A program made the position numbers and the translations under genes. Under the pieces are notes generated by a model that saw only the letters and a program-made list of their open reading frames with translations, was not told where the DNA came from and did no database searches. 64,000 nt of DNA from Pyropia haitanensis (taxonomy: Eukaryota > Rhodophyta > Bangiophyceae > Bangiales > Bangiaceae). The stretch covers positions 1,660,066 through 1,724,065 of the forward strand of contig SDUX01000002.1 in NCBI GenBank assembly GCA_008729055.1, in the 5' to 3' direction. Shown piece by piece: positions 55,095 to 64,000 of this stretch (positions within the stretch are counted from its first letter, which is position 1; every line of letters begins with the position of its first letter).

Positions 55095-56707
55095 ATGGCG
55101 GCCCGGCCACGCTCTGCCACTGGCGCACGCGCACGGCCTCGGCGCCACGTGCGCTGCGGCGTCGGGATCGCGGCTGTGGCGCTGGCCATCTGCGTAGTAC
55201 TCGCCGCCGTGGTGCCGCTGGCGCTCGCGCAGTCGACCTGCTCGGCGTATCTTGACTTGACATCCTATTTTATTCGGACGACATTGCAAGTGGTACGTCG
55301 GTTGCTCTTGCGGTTTGAGTGCTGGAGCGTATCTGCGTTGGTCAGCTGTTCCTGGTGGACTGCATCTATTGGCCATGGCAGCGTGCAGCATCTAATGACT
55401 TCTTGGTACTCTGTGTCCACGGTGCTTGTGAACATGGAATGCATGTGTCCACCTGCTTTCGCTCTCTTCACACGTCCCCCCCCCCACAATGACAGGACGC
55501 CCGCAACCATCAAGACATCATCCCCCTCAACAATATGCTCTACTCCAACTCCAAGACACCCATCACGGTCAGCGGTGGCAGCCGCATCTCCCTCACCGTC
55601 CGCGTCGAGGCGACCAGCAACAGGACACGCAACGCCCTCGCGGCGGCGATCGTCTTTGACCTGGTTGGCGGTCGCAGCCGGCGCGTCCTCACCGACACCT
55701 CATGGCGATGGTCGCCCGCTCGCTCCACGGGTGAAACCCGTGCGGCGCAACGGCACTCGGTGGCGCTGACCGAGGAGTACTACCCATCCGACGCGGAATG
55801 GCTCACGGACGAGCCCGACGGCCGCTCGGATGACGTCCGCTGGAGCACTTTTTCCAAGACGCTCCCGCGGGGTGTGTGTGCTGGGGTCGCCCCAGGCCCG
55901 CCAAAGATCCCTGGCGTAGTTGCGGCGCGCTGCGCCGCCTTTGGCGTGGGGCCACCGAAGGTCTCCAGGCAGGGCATCATTGCCGCGGCAGTGCTCGGAA
56001 CGCTCACTCTGCTGTCGCTGGCGGCGGCAATTACCGCCCTGGTGTTGTTGCGGCGGGTGCAGCGGCGGTTGCACCCGGCAGGGGAGTGGGACAGCGATGC
56101 GGAAGAGCGGGCTGCAGCAAAGCTGGCCGCTATGGAACGTAGAGGCGGGGCCTGTGGAGGCAGCCGCAGTAGTGGCGGAGTGAGCGGCGGCAGCGGCGGA
56201 AGCCAAGACGGTGGGGACTGTGCTGGCGGAGGTGGCGACAGCGGAAACGGCGGTAGAATTCCAACGTCTTCAAGCCCGTCTTCGCTGCGTGTCTCAAGTG
56301 GGGGCGTGGGCCCGCCGCCATTCCCCCCCCACACCCCAACGGAGCCATCGCCGTGGCAGACAGTGTCCTCCATGGGCACCCTCACCGCCTCCCTCGCGCC
56401 GCCACTACCAACACACGGGCAGCAGCTCTCGGGTAGGGTGGCGGCAGCAGCGACGGCGGCGGCAACAACGGTGGTGCGGCGAGCATGCGACGAGCAAGCC
56501 GCAGCGGCGGCCGCTCAGCGGGCGGGCCGCTTCTCTAATGAAGTCGGCTCGACCATCTCATCGGCGGGCGCGCCGCCCCATGGGGGGTACACCCCGGCGT
56601 ACGCTCTGGGATTTCCGCCGCCCCCGCCAATGCCATCCTCGCTGATGAGTCCACAAGGCAGCGTCACGGGGCTCGTTTTCCCCGCCAGCGGAGTGAGACC
56701 TGTGTAG
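55095..56707 (+). CDS. Single-pass (type I) membrane protein, two exons, 469 aa
   Basis: Exon 1 is 55095-55292 and exon 2 is 55496-56707; the 203-bp intron starts GTACGT and ends GACAG, and splicing is in phase (TTLQV joined to DARNHQD). A basic N-terminus and hydrophobic stretch (residues ~21-45, ending PLALAQ) form a signal peptide. The ectodomain (~46-220) is beta-rich in appearance (SKTPITVSGGSRISLTVRVE), has an Asn-Arg-Thr site and a VLTDTSWRW motif. Such a motif occurs in galactose-binding-like jelly-roll domains, but the match is weak. A transmembrane helix lies at ~225-250 (AAVLGTLTLLSLAAAITALV), followed by RRVQRR and a Gly/Ser/Pro/Ala-rich cytoplasmic tail of about 215 residues. An in-frame ATG at 55044 would lengthen the N-terminus by 17 residues. 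Family not recognised; a cell-surface or secretory-pathway role is inferred. Confidence 0.65.
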
Positions 56708-57472
56708 GGTGAAAAGACTGCGGCGGGACCTTTTGCGGCTGCACCGGGGACGTCCGCCCCCCCTCCTTCCATGGTGTCGCCCATCCACGGTGCGCCCCGC
56801 CCCCCCCCCGTCCCTCCCCGGTGGTGATCTGACTTCACCCACATGCCCGGTGCCTGCCTCCTCACCCGCCCCCCTCCCCCCCCCTTGTCCGACGCCCCGC
56901 GGTCGCATGCGGCCCTCGCGGGTATCCTCTGTGCCAACCCCGCAACCTCCTTCACCCCACCCCCGCCCACCCCCCGCCCCACCCTCCCCACCGGGGATTG
57001 CGCGCCGGTCGAGCCAGATGCACACGACCTCCCGATCGCCGCCAGCATGTCCGGAAACTGAGATACTGCATGCTCGCAATGGCGTAGGTGGCCCTCCATA
57101 CGAGTGATGTTGTCATGAAGGGAGTGCACGCACGCGTCAGCACCGCAGGTCAGAGTCCTCCAGCCATCTCGAACGATCACCTTCACAAAGCGGTACACCA
57201 GTCGCTGCTCCCGGGGTGCTCGTACAGGATGAGGGGTCATGTTACGTCAGCTTTGCCGTTGTGGGCGGCTCCTCGCAGGCGTGGGCAGCCACAGCGAGAA
57301 GCTGGTCGGGCGCGGTGCGTCCGACCAGCACAGGCGGGACGGCAAGTCGGCGTCGTTCCGGACAACGGGCTGGGCGGACTTGGCGTACTGCCGCCGCCTT
57401 CCAAAGGTCATTCCGCGCCAAATGCCACGTGTCGGAAAGAAAGGGAAAGAAAGGAAATGTCAGAAAATCGCG

Positions 57473-57490
57473 CCGCACGGTGCCGTGCGG
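57473..57490. repeat. Short GC hairpin
   Basis: Perfect 8-base arms CCGCACGG and CCGTGCGG with a two-base loop. It lies about 100 bp left of the larger hairpin. Confidence 0.5.
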
Positions 57491-57587
57491 AGGGGTGCTT
57501 GACATGTCAAGGAAATTTCCGTACGTGGCAGACAGATGCACAACACTACACAGCAATGGAGAAAGACTGTAGTGTCTTTTCTACCGA

Positions 57588-57624
57588 CCGGATCATTTGA
57601 TCCTTTTCGGATCAAATGATCCGG
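57588..57624. repeat. Perfect 16-bp inverted repeat with 5-base loop
   Basis: Arms CCGGATCATTTGATCC and its reverse complement around TTTTC. GGATCATTTGAT recurs at 59083-59094. Confidence 0.8.
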
Positions 57625-59058
57625 TTTTTCAGTGTCTGTTTTCTTCTATTTCCCGCCACCTGCAGCCTTTTCTAAGGCCAGAAACGAACTCAGCGCCGTC
57701 TCTTTGCCCTTGGGGGAGCTTGGGTGCATGCAAGCCTGAGCAGAAGATGAGTTTGGCGCGCTTTTTGTCGAGTACCCGGGCCGGTTGCGCTGCACCTGGG
57801 ATCGCCGCCCGCGGCACACTGTGCCAGGTCTTGCGCGCCCGCCGCGTGCCGCGGACGCACAGAAGCAGAGAGAGCCTGGCGCGTGCGGGTTCCGCACACC
57901 AGGGCCGAGCGCAGAGGGGGGGACGACGACGGGACAGGCCCCCTCAGCCGAACGGTTGCCAGTTTCCTCCTCCTCCTTGACAGGTCTTCCCCTCTGCCCA
58001 AACCCGCGCCACGGCGGCGGCGAGTGCCCCGCCGGCGGGGGACACCCCCCAGACGCCGGTGCGGGCGGGGTCGGGCGCCGCCCCGGCGGGCGGCGGCGCC
58101 CCCAGTGGCGGCACGCCGACGGCGGGCGGCGGCGGCGGGGTGGTGGCGGCGCCGCCGTTTGGGGCCACCCCCTCGACGTATGGGACGCCCTTTGGGGTGC
58201 GCCTGCGCGGCGGGGCGGCCACCCCCGGGGTGGGACCCTTTGCGGGGGCCCTGCTGGGGGGATTCCGCTGTGGCGGCACGCCCCGCGCGGCGGCGTCCGC
58301 GGGCAGCGTTGCCGCCGCCGGCGGCAGCGGCAGCGGCAGCGGCAGCGGCAGCGGCAGCGGCAACGGCGGAGCGCCGTCGCGCGCGGCAGCGTCGCCGGCG
58401 TCCGCCGGCAGCGGCCGCGGCAGCAGCTGCCGGGTGTTGGCCCCACCGGCGGCCGGAAAGCGGGGAGGGCCGTCGCCCTTCCCGCCGGCGGCCTTCTCGC
58501 CCTTTTTGTCGCCCCTGCCGCCGCCGGCGACGGCGAAGTGGGACGGGGTTGGGGTCTGGCCGCCGGCGGAGGCGCCGTCGCCTCCGCCTCCTCCGCCGCG
58601 CAGCCGTCGCCGTCGACGCCGGCGTAGGGGTCGGAGGCGGCACAGGTGACGGCGGCTGTGCCGGCGACGACGCCGCCGCGGCGGGGGGGGGGGCGCAACT
58701 CCGACGCCTCCGCCGGCGGGGGCGCCGCGGGCGCCCGTGTTTGGCACCCTCCCGGCACCGGGCAGGGGGCTGTGGTGCTGGCCGTGGCGCGGCCGTCGTT
58801 TGGGGCGCCTGGTCCGGGCGCACCTAGGCTCGCTGCGCCGGGCGCGCTGGCCGCCGTGGCGGGGCCTCTGCCTGCCGCCCCTCTCGTGGCTCCCCCGTCG
58901 TCGCCTTTGTGGTCGTCTGCGCCGGCGCTGCGAACGGCGCCGCGACCGCCGGTCGCCGCGGGCGCCCCTCAGGCTGTGTCTGTAGCTCTCCGTAGCCTGG
59001 TGGAGGACAAAAAACCCTTTCAGATGCATGGAATCGACGATTTCTGGTCAGGTCAGGC

Positions 59059-59098
59059 GAGGATCCAATGATCCTCAGGTGAGGATCATTTGATTCTC
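59059..59098. repeat. Paired GAGGATC hairpins
   Basis: GAGGATC-CAAT-GATCCTC at 59059-59076, followed by GAGGATCATTTGATTCTC at 59081-59098. The second shares GGATCATTTGAT with the hairpin at 57588. Confidence 0.65.
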
Positions 59099-62000
59099 AT
59101 CTCCGGTAGAATAGACAGTAGGCGCCGCCAGACGGGCCGTGAGCTCGGCACCACGCGTCGCGGCCACGGAGTTGAGCTTGACCGCCTCTTTCTGTGTAGT
59201 ACTTTTTTCCTCGCCGCCTACCCTGCCTTTCGGAGGTCTACCGTGCACGCCTCGCTTTGGGCTACCCTCTTAACTGCTGCGCCTGATCCACGGCGGTCGC
59301 TCTAACAACCAAGGCCTGGCACGTCGGTCGCCCCCACCGTCGGCTGGGGGGGGGGGGAGGGGCGGCCGCCTCGACTGCCGCCGCCCCTACCACCCCCCGC
59401 CGCTGTCTCTGCCGGTGCTCGCCGCGGCGGCCGCTGCGCCGCCCTCCGTCACTCTCCAGAGCGCGTTCTCCCTCGTGTGGCCTTCCCGAGTGCGGCCGCG
59501 CAAGCCTGGCGGGTGCGCTGGCAGACGCAACGGGTGCACCCCACCCGCGAGGGTGCACGTGGCGACACGCCAAGGGCGGCGCCGCCAACCGCCTGGCCGA
59601 CCCCCCCCCCCCGCTTGCGCAGGTCCGCCCATGCCAAGCTCAGCCGCGGCCAGGCCGGGACCGCAGCGGCGCGGGCAGCAGCCGCAGCCGGGTGCCGCTA
59701 CGGGCGGCGGGGGGGGGTGCGGCCGCGTCGGCAGCAGCAGCGGCGGCAGCAGCAGCGGCGGACGTGGCAGCGCCCGACGCAGCCGCGGTGGCGGGTGCTC
59801 GCGGTGGCGCCCGCGTCGTCGGCCGAAGGCGGTGGCGGCGGTGGCGGCGGCGGCAGCGGCGGCGGCAGCGGCGGCGGCGGCGGCAGCAGCAGCAGAGACG
59901 CCCTACCCTGCCCTCACCGGCACACTTGGCCACCGCCAACGGCAATGGGACACCGCCGCCAGACCGGCGGCGGCGAGGCCGTGCAGGGATGACCGCGGCG
60001 GAGGGGGGGCGCCGCGGCACCCCCCGGGGGGGTGACCCCGCCGCGGCCGACCCGGCGGCGGGGCACCGGCACGGCCGCGGCCGCCACCGACCGCCCGCGC
60101 GCGGCGGTCGCGGGCCGCGCCGCGGGCGGCGCCACCGCCACCGCCCGCCGCTAGCCGCCGCGCGCCGCCACCGCCGCCGCCGCCGTCACCGCGGCGGCCG
60201 CGTGGGGCGCTGCGCGGGGGCGGCCACGGCGCCACGGGCGACACGCCGCGGGGCGGCCGCTCACGGCGACGGTGCCACGCGGCGGCGACGCGCTCACGGC
60301 CATTGCCGACGCTGTGGCGGCGGCGGCGGGCGCGGGGGTGGCGGATGCTTTGGCTGGCATCGCTGCGACGACGGCGGCCGCACGGCAGCGGTGGGAGGTG
60401 GGGGCAGCGGTGGGAGGTGGGGGCAGCGGGAAAGCGGAGAGGGGCCGAGACCAGCGGCGGTCGTTCGTCGTTGCGCTCCGCAGCGCAAGGGCCTCGGCGC
60501 GGACGTGACGTGCGAGGAGATGGCGCTGGCTGCCAACATCCTGCGACTGCCTTCCCCCCCACCGCCCCGAAGAAGGCAGTGCCGCCACCTCGAGCCGCAG
60601 GTCGGTCTGTCACGGTGCGTGCGGGCGACCGCAGGTGGCCCAAAAAGGCGCCAACCGGTCGCGGCCAACCCGTGCCTGACTTTTGGATCAGTAAAGAACC
60701 CAAGTCAGGCGTACCGCGACGTATTGGGCCACGGGCAACCTGCAACGTCACGACGTTGAGCGGTCCAGAAAACCTCCGCGACTCCCACCGCCCACCTCCA
60801 AGCTCGCCCCGCCCCACGCACCTTCCCTTCACCTCCCCCCCCCCCCACCCCGCCCGCGCCTCTCCATCGCCCCCTCCGCCATCTTCATCGCCACCCTTGT
60901 TCTCTCCTCTTGTTCACAACCACGTCCTCTGTGTCCGCCCCCCCCTTTCCGCCTCGGCCCGTCGCACCATGTTTCTCTTTCGCGCTCTGACCAGCCGCCG
61001 CCGGCCCGCGCCGCCGCCGCCGCCGCCGCCGGCCGAGCCCCCCTCGCCGACGGGCGGCCCACCGCGGCCGAAGATGCGCCTGTCGCTGCCGCCGGCGCGG
61101 CCGCCCCATCAACAGCTGGTGCGTCCGCGCCGGCGGCCAGCGCCGCGCCCACGACGGCAGCCGGCGGGGCGCCCGCGCCGGCGATCGGCGGGGCGGCCGC
61201 GCCGGCAACCGGCGGCGCGCTCGTGCCGGCGGCCGTCGGTGCGCTCGGGCAGGCGGCCGGCGGCGAGCCCGCGCCGTCCTGCGGCGCGGCCGCCACACCG
61301 GGGGCGGTCCCCGTGACGGGCGCGGCGGCCGTGTCGGGCAGCGGCGTCGACTTGAAGAAGGGCGCCGCCGCCGCCGCCGCCGCGACGGCCCCCGCGCTCC
61401 CGACAGGCCGGCTGTGAGCGCTCGCCCGTGACGGACCGCCGCCGCCGCCGCCGTCGCCGCCGCCGTCCTCTTCTGCAACGGCGGCAGCTGCCCCCCCCCC
61501 GCTCCTTGGCGCCTCATCCCCCCCGCCAGCACCATCGGCGGCGGCCACGACTGTCGGGGGCGCCGCGGGCGTCGGCGGCGGCGGCGGCGGCGGCGGCGTG
61601 GCGGCACCTCTGCCCCCCCTGGCCCCCCCTGTACTGGCAGGCGCGCCGGCGCCGCCGCGGGCGGCGGCGCCCGCGGCCGACACGGTGCTGCCGCCGCCGC
61701 TCATGCCTGCCTACATGCTCCCACTGGCGGTGGCCCGCGGTGGCGGCTGGCGGCGGCGGCCGACCGCGGGCGGTGGGGGAGGCGGGCGCAGCCGCCCTAT
61801 CGGCCGGCTCGGACCGCCCTATGGCATTGGCGGTGAAGGCGAGGGCGTCGGCGGCGGCGGTGGCCGCCGCGGCGCGCGATGCAACCTCGTCTGCCAGCCG
61901 CCCTCCCGTGGCGGGCGGCGGCGACCTTGGAGGCTGCTCGACGGCGTCGATGCGCTCCTCGACGGCTGCGTCGACGGCGAGGCGGCGGCGGTGAGCCTGG

Positions 62001-63108
62001 CGCGGCTGGACCATCTGGACGACGCCCTGTCGCAGCTGGTTGCCGAGGGCAGCCGGGGGGGCGGGGCCATCGCCATATAAGGATGTGGAGGGGGGGGGGG
62101 CTACGCCGAGCGCCTGACCGGTGTGAGTGTGCCACGCCGGCTGACCGGCCGGCCGGCCCAGTCCTTGGCGCTGTTGCGCCGCGTCGGCGCGGGCGGCGGG
62201 GCGCAGCCCCGCGCACCCCCCTCGTCGTCCCCGTAGGGTAGGGAGGGTGGCGCGGGGTCAGGGCCCAGCCGGCACCGCGCCCCGCGGCGGCCATTACCCC
62301 CTCCCGCTTTTCGCCGCGCCGGCAGGGCCGCTTGGCGCCCCGTGTAGCCGGTCGCGGCTCGCGGCGGCACTCTCGCCGGCAACAGTGGAGGTGAGGGCGC
62401 CCGGCGACGGGGTCGCGGCGGCCGTTCCCTCCACGGCGCGCCCCGCGTGGTGGGGGCCACCATCTTTTTTTTTTTTTGTGGCCTTCCGTTGGGGCACACC
62501 GTCGACGGCGGCGGCGACGGCCGCCACGTTGCTGGAGCGCAACCCTCCCCCCCCCCATCCGTTGGTGGCTCGGGACGAGGTGGATGCCTCTGCCGCCCAC
62601 TCTGCGGAAGTATTTTCTTGCCCGCCCCGCTGCTCGACTCCCACAAGGGTCGCCCGCCGGGCGGGGTTCGCGATGCCCACAGTGGGATGCCGCTGCGCCG
62701 TGCACGCGCTCGTGTTTTTTTCTGGCCCCCGCAACCCAGCGTGGGGAGTGGTGGAGCGGCGCCCCGGCCGGCAGCGTCGTCATCCACGGAGCGGCGGCCG
62801 TCGCTCGGAGCTGCTCGCCGCAGAGAGCGAGGGGCGAGTGGGCGCGCGGGGGACACTCTGGTTCTCGACCATCGTTCCGGGTCTTTCCGAAAAAGGTTGG
62901 CCCGTTTTCAATTTTCCAACCGGATCTGTCTGTGCTTCATGAGTTTGCGGTGCGCCTCCCTTTGTGCCGGCGGCCGGGCGCGAGTGCGGGCGCTCACGGC
63001 GAGAGGGTGCCCGCGTTGGCGGTTGCTATCTCCCCGCTGCTCATCCACCTCTCCCCATCCGCCCCCGCCGCCCGCGGCGAGTGCTCTCGCCCACCCCCAC
63101 TCGTGGCG

Positions 63109-63408
63109 TCACTGCCGTGATGACGCGCTGCTGCTGCCGAACCCGGCGGACGCCGCCGCCGGCGCTGCCGCCGGTGGCCCACCACCGGCCGACGGCTGCC
63201 CCCCCACTCCCTCTGCTGCGCCTGTGGATGCGGGGTCGATTTTGGCCGCCGCCGCCTCTGCCACCGCGCGCGACTCCCCCGCCGCGGCCCGCGAGCACCC
63301 CATCGCAAACACGTCTCTATCAATCCGCCCAGTCCGCGGGCCGTACGCCGCGGTACGCAGCGTGGCCATTCCCAGGCGCACCGCCACGGCCACATCCGCG
63401 GCGGCCAT
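63109..63408 (-). CDS. Short open frame, hypothetical, 99 aa
   Basis: ATG at 63406-63408 to a TGA at 63109-63111. The first 60 codons have fairly balanced composition (ADVAVAVRLGMATLRTAAYG, DRDVFAMGCSRAAAGE), and then it becomes Ala/Gly/Ser-rich. No family recognised, no promoter element identified, and overlapping frames are open too, so this is a weak call. Confidence 0.2.
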   Translation of the reverse strand: MAAADVAVAVRLGMATLRTAAYGPRTGRIDRDVFAMGCSRAAAGESRAVAEAAAAKIDPASTGAAEGVGGQPSAGGGPPAAAPAAASAGFGSSSASSRQ

Positions 63409-64000
63409 TTCGAGTCAAAGATGCACCAGCGCGTGCGCCTTGGCACCACAAACGCGCCATTTCGGCACGCGGGAGGGAAGCGGTGACGCCGCCGGCGCAG
63501 CCGCAAGAGCGAAAGTCGAGACAGGCGGCGACAAACGCGGCGAATGCAAACAACATCAAGGCGATGACGTGCCAATCGTACAAACTGGCTCCCCCCCCGA
63601 CATCTCACCGCGCCCTCTCTCTCACTCCCCCCTCCCATCTCGCCCTCCACCGCCGCCCCCCCCACCCTCCCCTCAGCTCCCCACACCCCCCGCGCCCACA
63701 CCCAAACAAAAAATAAAACAACAGCTGAAAAAAAAATAGAAAAAGACAGTGGCACAAGCGGCAGCTGCGGGAGAAGCGATGGCCGAGTCAGCAATGACAG
63801 CAGCTGGCGGTGGCGGCAGAGGCGGCGGCGTGTCGGCGTGGCCCCCCACCCCCCCAACCCCCACCACCCAGGACGCGACGGGGCACCGTCCCAAAGTGCC
63901 CCGCCACGTCCGTCACCTCCCCCACGCCGCCGCCACCACCCCACCACCACCACCAAGCCACCACCACGTGGTAGCTGCCGGGTGGTGGTGGTGGGGTGTG

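Larger units (their letters stand above)
56708..64000. other. Right-hand 7 kb with no firmly recognised gene
   Basis: Contains two GGATCATTTGAT hairpin regions (57588-57624 and 59059-59098), a GGCAGC hexanucleotide run at 58321-58365, and CGG/GCC blocks at 59730-60260 and 60990-61700 with open frames on both strands. Around 61890-62079 a plus frame reads VSLARLDHLDDALSQLVAEG, and the antisense frame (GNQLRQGVVQMVQ) looks equally protein-like, so I call neither. The last 500 bases are C/A-rich with GGTGGT and CCACCA repeats at the edge. Confidence 0.4.

Noticed and set aside
57646..59029. Open frames on both strands, one with an LPLPLP repeat
   Set aside because: The LP/SG repeats come from a GGCAGC hexanucleotide run at 58321-58365. 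Both strands are equally open and neither shows a conserved block.
59692..60759. Long Arg/Ala frame over CGG/GCC blocks
   Set aside because: Triplet-repeat composition only; no start context or domain.
60829..62080. Possible gene starting MFLFRALTSRRR at 60969 or the antisense Ala-rich frame
   Set aside because: Frames on both strands look equally plausible and break at triplet repeats. No splice model gave a recognisable protein.
1..64000. tRNA, rRNA and CRISPR features
   Set aside because: I looked for T-arm sequences (GGTTCRA type), rRNA cores and regularly spaced short repeats with unique spacers and found none. The short tandem arrays present have no unique spacers.

Overview
This is eukaryotic nuclear DNA: very GC-rich, gene-sparse, with a few short GT-AG introns (203-399 bp), TATA boxes about 220 bp upstream of some start codons, and proteins with plastid- or mitochondrion-like N-terminal extensions and long alanine, glycine or proline runs. 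Long poly-G/poly-C tracts (up to 34 bases) occur throughout. The mix of a Hedgehog-type Hint domain protein, a cyanobacterial-type PD-(D/E)XK protein, organelle-targeted enzymes and few introns fits a red alga of the Porphyra/Pyropia type. That assignment is an inference from gene content and base composition, not a match.

Layout. 0-7 kb: the 5' end of a histidine-phosphatase gene (minus, leaving the window), a mitochondrial-type ribosomal protein uL1 (plus) and an Ala/Gly-rich protein with a SAP-like helical motif (minus). 7-18.5 kb: a spacer, a short two-exon gene resembling Mediator subunit 11 (plus), a secreted or membrane Hint/hog protein (minus), a spacer, and a 1.4-kb element with 37-bp terminal inverted repeats in a GC-poor island. 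22-26 kb: a tandem-rhodanese (mercaptopyruvate) sulfurtransferase and MoaC/CNX3 converge tail to tail, followed by a BAR-domain protein with a clear TATA box. 27.6-34 kb: a zinc-ribbon protein (minus), a two-exon PD-(D/E)XK nuclease-like protein (plus) and a PHO88/SND3 membrane protein (minus). 34-36.5 kb holds diverged duplicated segments with intron-like borders. 36.5-46.3 kb is one giant minus-strand gene: its C-terminal part aligns by eye with NELF-B/COBRA1 and its long N-terminal part is Ala/Pro low complexity built of in-frame minisatellites, with an ACGTGG repeat array upstream. 47.7-53.5 kb is a head-to-head pair of paralogous long coiled-coil proteins, each ending in three copies of a ~49-residue (seven-heptad) repeat. 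55-56.7 kb is a two-exon single-pass membrane protein. From 56.7 kb on there are hairpins and low-complexity sequence with no gene I can defend strongly.

Several genes (uL1, MED11-like, sulfurtransferase, MoaC, zinc ribbon, NELF-B-like) are readable only if the frame changes inside a G or C homopolymer. The genes with few homopolymers (BAR, coiled-coil pair, Hint, PHO88) are intact. The simplest reading is homopolymer length error in the sequence, but real length polymorphism or decay cannot be excluded from one sequence.

By theme: transcription by RNA polymerase II (NELF-B-like, MED11-like), sulfur transfer and molybdenum cofactor synthesis (sulfurtransferase next to MoaC), membrane shaping or scaffolding (BAR protein, coiled-coil pair) and cell surface (Hint protein, single-pass protein).
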